A stretch of DNA of 5,935 bases from Actinomycetes bacterium (GCA_021798135.1 JAJZYI010000210.1:1-5935), one strand, 5' to 3'; counted from the stretch's first letter, positions 1 through 5,897 are shown. Notes: generated from the letters alone by a model not told the origin. Program-made: numbers and translations.

Positions 1-1
1 C

Positions 2-349
2 GGGTTCGTCGACCGGTACGTCTTCCCGGACGGGGAGCTGCACGAGGTCGGGCGGGTGGTGTCGGTCGTCCAGCAGGCCGGTTTCGAGGTCCGCCATGTC
101 GAGTCGCTGCGTGAGCACTACGCCCGGACGCTGCGGGCCTGGGTGGGCAACCTCCAGGGACAGTGGCCGGCGGCGGTGGCGCTCGTCGGGGACGCACGGG
201 CCCGGATCTGGCGGCTCTACATGGCGGCCTCGGCCGTGGCGTTCGAGGACGACCGCACCCAGGTCCACCAGATCCTGGCGGTGAAACCGGACGGGGGCCG
301 CTCGGGCATGCCGCCGCGCCCGGACTGGGAGGTCGGCACCGCGGTGTGA
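2..349 (+). CDS. Cyclopropane-fatty-acyl-phospholipid synthase-like methyltransferase, C-terminal part
   Basis: This is the C-terminal 115 residues of a gene that begins before the window; the first whole codon is at base 2 and the TGA is at 347-349. Enzymes of this family use S-adenosylmethionine to add a methylene bridge, or a methyl group, to unsaturated acyl chains of membrane phospholipids. The visible part carries the family's C-terminal helical region: FIDRY-like GFVDRYVFPDGEL at the start, then AGFEVRHVESLREHYARTLRAW, and later RIWRLYMAASAVAFED followed by HQILAVKP. The SAM-binding motif lies upstream and cannot be seen. The tail after AVKP is a short Pro/Gly-rich stretch. The gene converges on the nickel permease. 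A valine start codon at base 56 is internal to the conserved region and is not a real start. The family is clear, but the exact product (cyclopropane, methyl-branched or mycolate type) cannot be decided from the tail. Confidence 0.88.
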   Translation, partial: GFVDRYVFPDGELHEVGRVVSVVQQAGFEVRHVESLREHYARTLRAWVGNLQGQWPAAVALVGDARARIWRLYMAASAVAFEDDRTQVHQILAVKPDGGRSGMPPRPDWEVGTAV

Positions 350-419
350 CCGTGGCGGGCGGGGGCCGCGGTGTGACCGTGAGCGGCGGGGGCCGCGGTG
401 TGACCGTGAGCGGCGGGGG
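339..419. repeat. Three-copy 27-bp tandem repeat spanning a stop codon
   Basis: Three head-to-tail copies of a 27-bp unit occupy 339-365, 366-392 and 393-419. Copies 2 and 3 are identical; copy 1 differs only in a short block around 355-357. The unit contains GCGGTGTGACCGT, so it starts inside the last codons of the methyltransferase and includes its TGA (347-349). Because 27 is a multiple of three, in-frame TGA codons recur at 374-376 and 401-403, and copies 2 and 3 have a further in-frame TGA two codons later. It reads as a local tandem duplication; no function is evident. Confidence 0.9.
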
Positions 420-428
420 CCGGCACCG

Positions 429-455
429 GCACCGCCGCCGTCGACGAGGCGGTGC
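429..455. terminator. Possible hairpin between convergent genes
   Basis: An 8-bp perfect inverted repeat, GCACCGCC (429-436) and GGCGGTGC (448-455), encloses an 11-base loop in the intergenic stretch between the methyltransferase and the permease. It could help end transcription from either side. No T-run follows on either strand, so a classical Rho-independent terminator is not shown, and such repeats arise easily in DNA this GC-rich. Confidence 0.3.
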
Positions 456-483
456 GCCCGTCGGGTGCGCCGCGACGCCTCCG

Positions 484-503
484 GGCCTGGCGCCGGTCAG
501 GCC
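484..503 (-). terminator. Possible hairpin at the permease stop codon
   Basis: GGCCTG (484-489) and CAGGCC (498-503) form a perfect 6-bp inverted repeat with an 8-base loop. The permease stop codon (497-499, read on the minus strand) lies partly in the stem and partly in the loop. The position suits transcription ending just after the permease gene, but there is no T-tract and the stem is short. Confidence 0.25.
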
Positions 504-1729
504 TCGGCGGCGCAGGCCCGGGTGCCGAGCGAGAGCTCGGCCGTAGGGTGAGCGAGCGGTGGCGCTCCGGCCGGGCCCGCGGCGCGGGTGCCCGGGTCAG
601 TCGCCTCGGCACGGGCCGCGCGCGCCATCGCCGCGTCGCGCTCCCAGCGCTCCTCGACGCGGCCGTAGCGCCACACGCCGAGGGCAACGATCCACGTGAC
701 GGCGAAGAGCCCCACGATGACGAAACCGGCGGTGTTGATGTTGAAGTCCGCCAGGAACCGCCAGCCGGCGCCGCGCAGGTGGAAGTCGGTGGCGGCCAGG
801 CCGAGGAGCTCGATGGTGCCGATCAGGAAGGCGACGGTCACCGACAGCCCGGTCACGGCGAGGTTGTAGTACACCTTGCGGACGGGCTTGGCGAAGGCCC
901 AGCCGTAGGCGAAGCGCATGAACGCCCCGTCGGCGGTGTCCATGAGCGACATGCCCGCGGCGAACAGCAGTGGCAACGACAGGATGGCCCAGAACGGCAG
1001 CCCGCCGGCGACCGCCGATCCCGACAGGACGAGCAGGGCCACCTCGGTGGAGGTGTCGAAGCCGAGGCCGAACAGCACGCCGATCGGGTACATCTTCCAG
1101 GGCGTGTCGATCCGCCGGGCCAGCGGCCCGAGGAACCGGAAGAGCAGGCCGCGCGAGTCGAGCTGGCGCTCCAGCTCGTCGTCGTCGAAGGCGCCCTGGC
1201 GCATGGCCCGGAACACCTTGACGATGCCGACCAGCACGACCAGGTTGAGCGCCGCGATGACGTACAGGAACACGCCGGACACGCCGGTCCCGAAGATGTT
1301 GGTCCAGTGCTGCAGCGACGAGCGGGAGTTGCTGACCTGGGCGTACAGCGCCTTGATGCCGAAGTTGAGCAGGACGGCGAGGGCCATCACCACCGACGAG
1401 TGCCCGAGGGAGAAGAAGAACCCCGTGCTGAGCGGCTTCTGGCCCTCGGCCAGCAGCTTGCGGGTGGTGTTGTCGATGGCCGAGATGTGGTCGGCGTCGA
1501 AGGCGTGGCGCAGGCCGAAGCTGTAGGCGAGCACGCCGGTGCCGAGGCCGAAGACCCGGCCGGCGCCCAGGTGGTAGGTGTGGCCGGTCACGCTGAGCAG
1601 CAGCAGGGTGATGCCGGCCGCGTGCAGCCCCACGATGACCGCGACCATGCCCCACACGCGTGCCCAGTCGCCCCGGTCCAGCTCGCTGCGGATCCGGGCC
1701 GTGCGCGAGACGGTCGTGCGAGTGGCCAC
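497..1729 (-). CDS. nicT: NiCoT-family nickel/cobalt permease
   Basis: A 410-residue secondary transporter for Ni2+ and/or Co2+ in the cytoplasmic membrane (HoxN/NixA/NhlF family), which supplies metal to enzymes such as urease, hydrogenase, Ni-superoxide dismutase or the cobalamin pathway. All four family signatures are present: RHAFDADHISAIDN (residues 74-87, the HX4DH metal-selecting motif), FSLGHSSVV (106-114), LGFDTSTEV (222-230) and GMSLMDTADG (259-268). About eight hydrophobic segments can be traced (near 28-48, 57-73, 104-125, 150-172, 213-238, 246-263, 289-312 and 333-353). A hydrophilic loop rich in Asp/Glu (182-208) and an Ala-rich cytoplasmic tail (359-410) are typical extras. The start is GTG at 1729, chosen because AGGAGG lies six bases upstream and the frame gives the expected short N-terminal tail. 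The gene is monocistronic here and divergent from the O-methyltransferase. Ni versus Co preference cannot be read from the sequence, and no metal enzyme is in the window to indicate the use. Confidence 0.96.
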   Translation of the reverse strand: MATRTTVSRTARIRSELDRGDWARVWGMVAVIVGLHAAGITLLLLSVTGHTYHLGAGRVFGLGTGVLAYSFGLRHAFDADHISAIDNTTRKLLAEGQKPLSTGFFFSLGHSSVVMALAVLLNFGIKALYAQVSNSRSSLQHWTNIFGTGVSGVFLYVIAALNLVVLVGIVKVFRAMRQGAFDDDELERQLDSRGLLFRFLGPLARRIDTPWKMYPIGVLFGLGFDTSTEVALLVLSGSAVAGGLPFWAILSLPLLFAAGMSLMDTADGAFMRFAYGWAFAKPVRKVYYNLAVTGLSVTVAFLIGTIELLGLAATDFHLRGAGWRFLADFNINTAGFVIVGLFAVTWIVALGVWRYGRVEERWERDAAMARAARAEATDPGTRAAGPAGAPPLAHPTAELSLGTRACAAEA

Positions 1730-1735
1730 CGGCGG

Positions 1736-1741
1736 CCTCCT
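1736..1741 (-). promoter_or_regulatory. Ribosome binding site of the permease
   Basis: The minus strand reads AGGAGG here, a perfect Shine-Dalgarno core, with six bases to the GTG at 1729. It decides the start codon of the permease. Confidence 0.85.
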
Positions 1742-1765
1742 GTGGTCGTCGCAGGGACCATCCCC

Positions 1766-1771
1766 ACACTA
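1766..1771 (-). promoter_or_regulatory. Possible -10 element of the permease promoter
   Basis: The minus strand reads TAGTGT, which fits the TANNNT pattern of a -10 box. It would place transcription start near 1758-1760 and leave a leader of about 30 bases containing the AGGAGG site. No convincing -35 hexamer is found 16-18 bases upstream. The element lies inside one arm of the palindrome at 1767-1793. Confidence 0.35.
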
Positions 1772-1793
1772 GTGCGTCCAGGTCGCAATAGTG
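1767..1793. promoter_or_regulatory. 27-bp imperfect palindrome, probable metal-regulator operator
   Basis: The left arm CACTAGTGCGTCC (1767-1779) and right arm GGTCGCAATAGTG (1781-1793) are reverse complements at 11 of 13 positions around a central A at 1780; only pairs 1772/1788 and 1777/1783 fail. It begins 38 bp upstream of the permease GTG and overlaps the possible -10 box, as expected for a repressor site. On the minus strand the core is TTGCGA, five bases, then ACGCAC. This keeps the TGC-N9-GCA layout of the box recalled for the Streptomyces nickel regulator Nur (TTGCAA-N5-TTGCAA), though the second half-site is a poor match. The palindrome is seen directly; the regulator is inferred. 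Confidence 0.65.
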
Positions 1794-1851
1794 CGCGCCC
1801 GGGGACCGGGAGGATGGCCGTGGGGTCGGCGGCACCCGCCTACGATGCGTC

Positions 1852-1857
1852 AGGAGG
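1852..1857 (+). promoter_or_regulatory. Ribosome binding site of the O-methyltransferase
   Basis: AGGAGG with seven bases to the ATG at 1865, which fixes that ATG as the start although the reading frame stays open far upstream. A TACGAT just before it (1841-1846) resembles a -10 box but has no -35 partner and would start the transcript within the binding site, so it is not called. Confidence 0.85.
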
Positions 1858-1864
1858 TCAGCCC

Positions 1865-2506
1865 ATGCCCGACATCGTGGACCGAGCGGTCGACGCCTAC
1901 GCAGCCGCGCACTGCACGCCCCCGCCGGACCACCTCGTCGCCGTCGACGAGGACACCCGCGAGCGCATGCCGGGGTTCGGCATGATGGTCGGTCCCACCG
2001 AGGGGCGGCTGCTCGAGCTGCTGGTCCACGCCGTCGGCGCCCGGCGGGTGCTCGAGATCGGCACGTTCACCGGTTACTCGGCGCTGGCGATGGCGGGCGG
2101 CCTCGCCCCGGGAGGGACCGTGGTCACCTGCGAGGCCGACCCGCACCACGCCGAGGTGGCCCGGGCCAACATCGCCGCGAGCCCGCACGCCGGGCGCATC
2201 GAGGTGCTCCTGGGACCGGCGCTGCAGACGGTGGCGAGGCTGGACGGGCCGTTCGACTTCGTCTTCATCGACGCCGACAAGGCCAACTACGCCGCCTACT
2301 ACGAGCTGGTCCTGCCCAAGCTGGCCGCCGGCGGCCTGATCGCCGCCGACAACACGCTCTGGAGCGGACGCGTCCTGGACGCGTCCGACGGCTCGGAGGA
2401 CACGGTCGCCCTGCGGGCCTTCAACGACAAGGTGGCCGCGGACAGCCGGGTCGTGTGCACGCTGCTGACGGTGCGTGACGGCGTCACGCTGATCCGCAAG
2501 CGCTGA
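1865..2506 (+). CDS. Cation-dependent class I O-methyltransferase (caffeoyl-CoA OMT family)
   Basis: A 213-residue, probably cytosolic, SAM-dependent methyltransferase of the Methyltransf_3 type; family members transfer a methyl group to a hydroxyl of catechol-like or related small molecules with a bound divalent metal. The order of motifs is complete: VGPTEGRLL (42-50), the SAM-binding loop VLEIGTFTGYSALAMA (62-77), the acidic end of the next strand at E90/D92, FIDADKANY (134-142) and AADNTLW (160-166). D136, D162 and N163 have the spacing of the metal ligands in plant caffeoyl-CoA O-methyltransferase (D163, D189 and N190 in alfalfa). The C-terminus LTVRDGVTLIRKR is typical, and the length is normal for bacterial members. 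The start is ATG 1865 because of the AGGAGG seven bases upstream. It is followed after four bases by the PHP-kinase gene, so the two are probably co-transcribed. The substrate cannot be predicted; nearby genes give no natural-product pathway. Confidence 0.95.
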   Translation: MPDIVDRAVDAYAAAHCTPPPDHLVAVDEDTRERMPGFGMMVGPTEGRLLELLVHAVGARRVLEIGTFTGYSALAMAGGLAPGGTVVTCEADPHHAEVARANIAASPHAGRIEVLLGPALQTVARLDGPFDFVFIDADKANYAAYYELVLPKLAAGGLIAADNTLWSGRVLDASDGSEDTVALRAFNDKVAADSRVVCTLLTVRDGVTLIRKR

Positions 2507-2510
2507 GCCG

Positions 2511-5147
2511 GTGCTCGACTACCACCTGCACCTGTGGCCGCACGGCCAGCGCGACCGGGTCCCGACCGTCGAGGAGGTGGCCGCCTACTGCGAGCGGGCC
2601 GGAGCCGCCGGCGTCGGTGAGATCGCCCTGACCGAGCACCTCTTCCGGTTCGCCCAGGCCGACGCCCTGCTCGGCGGGTGGTGGGACGCCGAGCCCGACG
2701 CCGCCCTGCGCTCCTCCATGGCGGCGTACTGGGCCGAGCACGCGCGCGCCGACCTGGACGCCTACGTGGCCTGCGTCCAGGAGTGCCAGGCGGCCGGCCT
2801 GCCGGTCGTGCTCGGCCTGGAGGTCGACTACTACCCGGGCAGGATGGACCGGGTCGCGGCGCTCCTCGCCGGCTACCCGTTCGACGTGCTGCTGGGATCG
2901 GTGCACTGGCTCGGCACCTGGCGGTTCGACGACCTCGACGACGGCGTGTCGGCGGTCGAGTGGGACCGCCGGTCCGCCGAGGCGGTGTGGGACGCCTACA
3001 CCAGGGCGATCGAGGAGCTCGCCGCCACCGGCACGTGCGACGTGCTCGCCCACCTGGACCTGGTCAAGGTCGCCGGCCGCCGGCCGCCGGTCCCCGACGA
3101 GTGGTGGGACCGGCTGTGCGAGGCGGCTGCCGCCAGCGGCATGGCCGTGGAGGTCTCCTCGGCCGGGTGGCGCAAGCCGGCGGCGGAGGCCTATCCGGCA
3201 CCCCCGCTGCTCGACCGGCTCGTCCGCAGCGGCGTGCCGCTCACGACGGCGTCGGACGCGCACGGTCTGGCCGACGTGGCCGACCGGGCGGGGGACATCG
3301 CCAGGTGGCTCGCCGGGGCCGGGGTCACCCACCTGCAGGCGTACAGGTCGCGCCAGCCGCGGCCCGTCCCGCTCGGGCCGGTGGCCGGAGGCGACGGGCC
3401 GCTCGACCCGCCGGGAGCGGCCGGGGCACCGGCACCGGCACGTGCGGAGGGTGCGCCGGCGCGCGGCGGCGAGGGGGCGCGCGCCGCGGTGCCGGTCGGC
3501 ACCGGCGACCGGCCGGCGTCCGTGGCCGCCGATCCGGCCGCGGCGGGCATCGCCCCCGGTGCCCTGGCGGCGCGGCACACGGTTCTCGACGGCGACGCCC
3601 TGGCGCACCTGCAGCGGCTGCTCGGCACGTGGGGCGTGCTGGCCGACCTCTCGTTCTCGGACATGGTCATGATGGCCCCCGCCGTCGACGGCGCCGCAGA
3701 CGGCGGCAGGCTGGTGGTCCTGGGCCAGATGCGGCCGACGACCACCGCGACCATGGTGCCCGGCGACCTGGTCGGGTCGGTGGTCGCGGACGACGACTGG
3801 CCGGTGGTGGTCGAGGCCCTGGGCACCGGGGAGATCCGTTCCGGCGTCGGGCCGTTGCCGCCGGTGGTGCTGCCCGTGCAGCCGCCGGGACCTGGCGAGA
3901 CCGGGGAGATCCCAGCCGTGCCGGGCGAGGCCAGGATCGAGGCCGTGCCGGTACCGGTCGCCGGCCGGGTGGTGGCGGCCGTGGTGCGCATCGCGCCGCT
4001 CGAGCACGGGCGCCGCAGCGGCCGGCTGGAGCGCGTCTACCGCGGGCTCTACGACCGCCTGGCCGCCATGGTGACCGACGGCCGCTTCCCGTCGCCGGGG
4101 GAGGAGACCCTCGGCGAGGACGCGCCCCGGGTGGGCGACGGGCTGGTCCTGGTCGACGCCGAGGGTCGGATCGTGTACTCGTCGCCCAACGCGATGAGCG
4201 CGCTGCACCGGATGGGCGTGATGTCGGTGCCCGAGGGCCATCGGCTCGGCGAGCTGGGCGTCGACGACACCGCGGTGGACCGGGCGCTCGCCACCGGCCG
4301 GCCGGTCATCGAGGAGGTCGAGCGGCGGCCCGACGTGATCGTCCTCGTCCACTGCACGCCGCTCGTCGCCGAGGGCGAGGTCACCGGGGCCATGGTGCTG
4401 ATGCGGGACGTGACCGACCTCCGGCGGCTCGACCGGCTGCTCCTGTCGAAGGACGCGGCGATCCGCGAGGTGCACCACCGCGTCAAGAACAACCTGCAGA
4501 CAATCTCGTCGCTGCTCAGCCTGCAGGCGCGCCGCCTGCAGGCCGGCGCCGGCCGCGAGGCGCTGCGCGAGGCGGAGCGGCGGGTCCGGTCGATCGCTCT
4601 GGTGCACGAGGTCCTGTCACGCGAGCCGGGTGAGGAGATCCCGTTCCACGAGATCGTCGACTCGCTGGTGCGCATGGCGGAGGACTCGGTGGTCGCCGGC
4701 CATGCCGTCACGATCGAGGTGACCGGCGACCTCGGCGCCGTGCCGGCCGACGTGGCCACCCCCCTCGCCGTCGTGCTGGCGGAGCTCCTCCAGAACGCCG
4801 TGGAGCACGCCTTCGGGGAGGCGCCCGGACCCGACGGGGGGCGGGTCGACGTCCGCATGGACGCCCACCACGGCGTGCTGCACGTCGAGGTCGTCGACGA
4901 CGGCTGCGGCCTGCCGCGCGGGTTCGCCATCGACCGGACGACCAGCCTGGGCCTGTCGATCGTGCGGGACCTGGTGACGAGCCAGCTCGGGGGGACGATC
5001 ACCATGGTCAGCCCGGCGGCCGCCGCGCCGGGCCCGGCGGCGACCGCCGAGGGCCGAGCAACCGGCACGGCTCCGGGTGGCGGCCCGCCCGCCGCCGATC
5101 GGCCCGGCACCCGCGTGGAGCTCACCGTCCCGCTGCGCCGGCGCTGA
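2511..5147 (+). CDS. pdtaS: PHP phosphoesterase - PdtaS-like histidine kinase fusion
   Basis: A single 878-residue frame joining two proteins that are normally separate. Residues 1-285 are a PHP-family metal-dependent phosphoesterase of the histidinol-phosphatase type: DYHLH (3-7), TEH (41-43), GLEVDYYPG (102-110), GSVHW (129-133), HLDLVK (181-186), EVSSAGW (214-220) and SDAH (248-251), so all expected metal ligands are present. Residues 289-345 are an Ala/Gly/Pro linker. Residues 350-878 align from memory with mycobacterial PdtaS (about 500 aa): a GAF-like sensor (352-525, with HTVLDG and LADLSFSDMV), a PAS domain (541-637, with DGLVLVDAEGRIVYSSPNAMSALHR in outline), a HisKA_2 dimerisation helix with HHRVKNNLQT (phospho-acceptor probably H655) and a HATPase with N762 in ELLQNAVEHAF, DDGCGLP (796-802) and TSLGLSIV (811-818). 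No membrane segments are seen. The start is GTG 2511, the only one available after an in-frame TGA at 2490-2492; no clear binding site is seen, so translation is probably coupled to the O-methyltransferase stop four bases upstream. An internal GTG at 3522 could give a kinase-only product of 541 aa but has no binding site. PdtaS normally phosphorylates the ANTAR RNA-binding regulator PdtaR. Confidence 0.93.
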   Translation: MLDYHLHLWPHGQRDRVPTVEEVAAYCERAGAAGVGEIALTEHLFRFAQADALLGGWWDAEPDAALRSSMAAYWAEHARADLDAYVACVQECQAAGLPVVLGLEVDYYPGRMDRVAALLAGYPFDVLLGSVHWLGTWRFDDLDDGVSAVEWDRRSAEAVWDAYTRAIEELAATGTCDVLAHLDLVKVAGRRPPVPDEWWDRLCEAAAASGMAVEVSSAGWRKPAAEAYPAPPLLDRLVRSGVPLTTASDAHGLADVADRAGDIARWLAGAGVTHLQAYRSRQPRPVPLGPVAGGDGPLDPPGAAGAPAPARAEGAPARGGEGARAAVPVGTGDRPASVAADPAAAGIAPGALAARHTVLDGDALAHLQRLLGTWGVLADLSFSDMVMMAPAVDGAADGGRLVVLGQMRPTTTATMVPGDLVGSVVADDDWPVVVEALGTGEIRSGVGPLPPVVLPVQPPGPGETGEIPAVPGEARIEAVPVPVAGRVVAAVVRIAPLEHGRRSGRLERVYRGLYDRLAAMVTDGRFPSPGEETLGEDAPRVGDGLVLVDAEGRIVYSSPNAMSALHRMGVMSVPEGHRLGELGVDDTAVDRALATGRPVIEEVERRPDVIVLVHCTPLVAEGEVTGAMVLMRDVTDLRRLDRLLLSKDAAIREVHHRVKNNLQTISSLLSLQARRLQAGAGREALREAERRVRSIALVHEVLSREPGEEIPFHEIVDSLVRMAEDSVVAGHAVTIEVTGDLGAVPADVATPLAVVLAELLQNAVEHAFGEAPGPDGGRVDVRMDAHHGVLHVEVVDDGCGLPRGFAIDRTTSLGLSIVRDLVTSQLGGTITMVSPAAAAPGPAATAEGRATGTAPGGGPPAADRPGTRVELTVPLRRR
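3375..3545 (+). other. Low-complexity linker joining the PHP and kinase parts
   Basis: These 57 codons encode a chain made mainly of Ala, Gly and Pro with scattered Arg and Glu, with no recognisable fold, lying after the last PHP motif and before the first PdtaS motif. Repeated GGCACC steps (around 3425-3440) and a perfect inverted repeat, CGGTGCCG (3487-3494) and CGGCACCG (3497-3504), sit inside it. It reads as a flexible tether and is the site of the fusion. There is no stop codon and no well-placed ribosome binding site in it. Confidence 0.75.
5007..5105 (+). other. Low-complexity insertion in the kinase ATPase domain
   Basis: About 33 codons (residues 833-865) of Ala/Gly/Pro sequence lie between the GGTITM strand and the closing GTRVELTVPL strand of the ATP-binding domain. 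In mycobacterial PdtaS, as recalled, this is a turn of only a few residues. The conserved strands on both sides are intact, so it looks like an expanded surface loop and not damage. Confidence 0.7.
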
Positions 5148-5170
5148 CGGGCGGGCGGGTCAGCCGGTGC
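5135..5170. terminator. Stop-to-stop hairpin, possible bidirectional terminator
   Basis: GCTGAC (5143-5148) pairs with GTCAGC (5159-5164) around a ten-base G-rich loop. After a two-base bulge on the left (5141-5142), six more pairs form between 5135-5140 and 5165-5170, one of them G-T. The TGA of the kinase (5145-5147) pairs with the complement of the regulator's stop (5160-5162). The genes converge with only 12 bp between them, so a shared terminator is plausible. No T-run follows on either strand. Confidence 0.4.
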
Positions 5171-5897
5171 TGCCCGTGGCTCCCTGCGGCTGGGTGTCGG
5201 CGAAGCGGTAGCCGACGCCCCGCACGGTGTGCAGCCAGCGGGGCTTGGCGGGCTCGCTCTCGAGCTTCAGGCGCAGCCGGCGGATGTGCTCGGTGACGGT
5301 GGCCGGGTCCTGCCAGTCCTGGGTGGACCCCCAGACGTGCTCCAGGAGCTCTTCGCGGGTGAACACCTGGTCCGGGGCGTTGGCGAGGAACGCCAGGAGG
5401 TCGAACTCCTTGGGCGTGAGCTCGACCTCCTGCCCGAACAGCTCGACGCGGTGGGCGTTGCGGTCGATGACGAGGTCGCCGCGCTCGATGCGCCCGGTCG
5501 GCGGCGCCGGCTGGCCTCGCCTGAGGACGGCCCGGATCCGGGCCTCGAGCTCTGGCAGGGAGAAGGGCTTCACCAGGTAGTCGTCGGCGCCCAGGTCGAG
5601 CACGCGGACGCGCTCGCGCTCCTCGGACCGCCCGGTCAGCACGATGACCGGGAGCGCGCTGTCCCGGCGCAGCCTGGCGAGCACCTCCTCGCCGTCGAGC
5701 CCGGGCAGGCCCAGGTCCAGGAGCACCAGGTCGTAGTGCCCCAGGCTCGCTTCGCGCAGGGTGCCTGGGCCGTCGGCCGCCTCGCCGACGCGGTAGCCGG
5801 ACCGCTGCAGGAACATGCGGGTCGCCGTGCGGCTGCCGGCGTCGTCCTCGGCGACGAGGATCGTGTGGCTCTCCACCGGCGTCGTCATCCTCGCCAT
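5160..5897 (-). CDS. OmpR/PhoB-family response regulator
   Basis: A 245-residue DNA-binding response regulator of a two-component system. The receiver domain (11-127) has HTILVAEDD with the acidic pair D18/D19, the phospho-acceptor D61 in LLDLGLPGLDG, T88 in VIVLTGR and K110 in DDYLVKPFSLPELEARI. The winged-helix output domain (about 135-233) has ELTPKEFDLLAFL (159-171), FTREELLEHVWG (179-190), the recognition-helix stretch WQDPATVTEHIRRLR (195-209) and the wing TVRGVGYRF (224-232). The WQDPATVTEHIRRLR stretch is common in actinobacterial regulators. Two starts are possible: ATG 5897 (MARMTT) or ATG 5888 (MTTPVE). Neither has a good ribosome binding site, and both leave the receiver intact; the longer is used. 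The gene converges on the PHP-kinase gene, so it is not in its operon, and any cognate kinase probably lies beyond the right edge. The 38 bases upstream (5898-5935) show no clear promoter. Confidence 0.95.
   Translation of the reverse strand: MARMTTPVESHTILVAEDDAGSRTATRMFLQRSGYRVGEAADGPGTLREASLGHYDLVLLDLGLPGLDGEEVLARLRRDSALPVIVLTGRSEERERVRVLDLGADDYLVKPFSLPELEARIRAVLRRGQPAPPTGRIERGDLVIDRNAHRVELFGQEVELTPKEFDLLAFLANAPDQVFTREELLEHVWGSTQDWQDPATVTEHIRRLRLKLESEPAKPRWLHTVRGVGYRFADTQPQGATGSTG

Noticed and set aside
1841..1846. TACGAT as a -10 box for the O-methyltransferase operon
   Set aside because: No -35 partner is seen at 16-18 bases, and the implied transcript start would fall in the ribosome binding site.
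452..2506. A 684-codon plus-strand open frame starting far upstream of the O-methyltransferase
   Set aside because: Its first 470 or so codons lie antisense to the NiCoT permease, whose motifs are all intact, and encode low-complexity Gln/Glu/Arg/Gly-rich sequence. The real start is ATG 1865 with its AGGAGG.
2484..4607. A 707-codon minus-strand open frame opposite the PHP-kinase gene
   Set aside because: The translation is Arg/Pro/His/Gly-rich with no recognisable motif. It is a shadow made possible by the lack of stop codons in very GC-rich coding DNA.
2678..4633. A 651-codon plus-strand open frame in another phase within the PHP-kinase gene
   Set aside because: It encodes Arg/Gly-rich noise, while the overlapping frame has full PHP and PdtaS motifs.
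3522..5147. A separate kinase gene starting at the internal GTG 3522
   Set aside because: No ribosome binding site is found at a proper distance and no stop codon ends the PHP part before it. Kept only as an alternative product.
5149..5159. G-quadruplex between the convergent stop codons
   Set aside because: Only three GGG runs are present; a fourth is missing nearby, so a standard intramolecular quadruplex is not supported.
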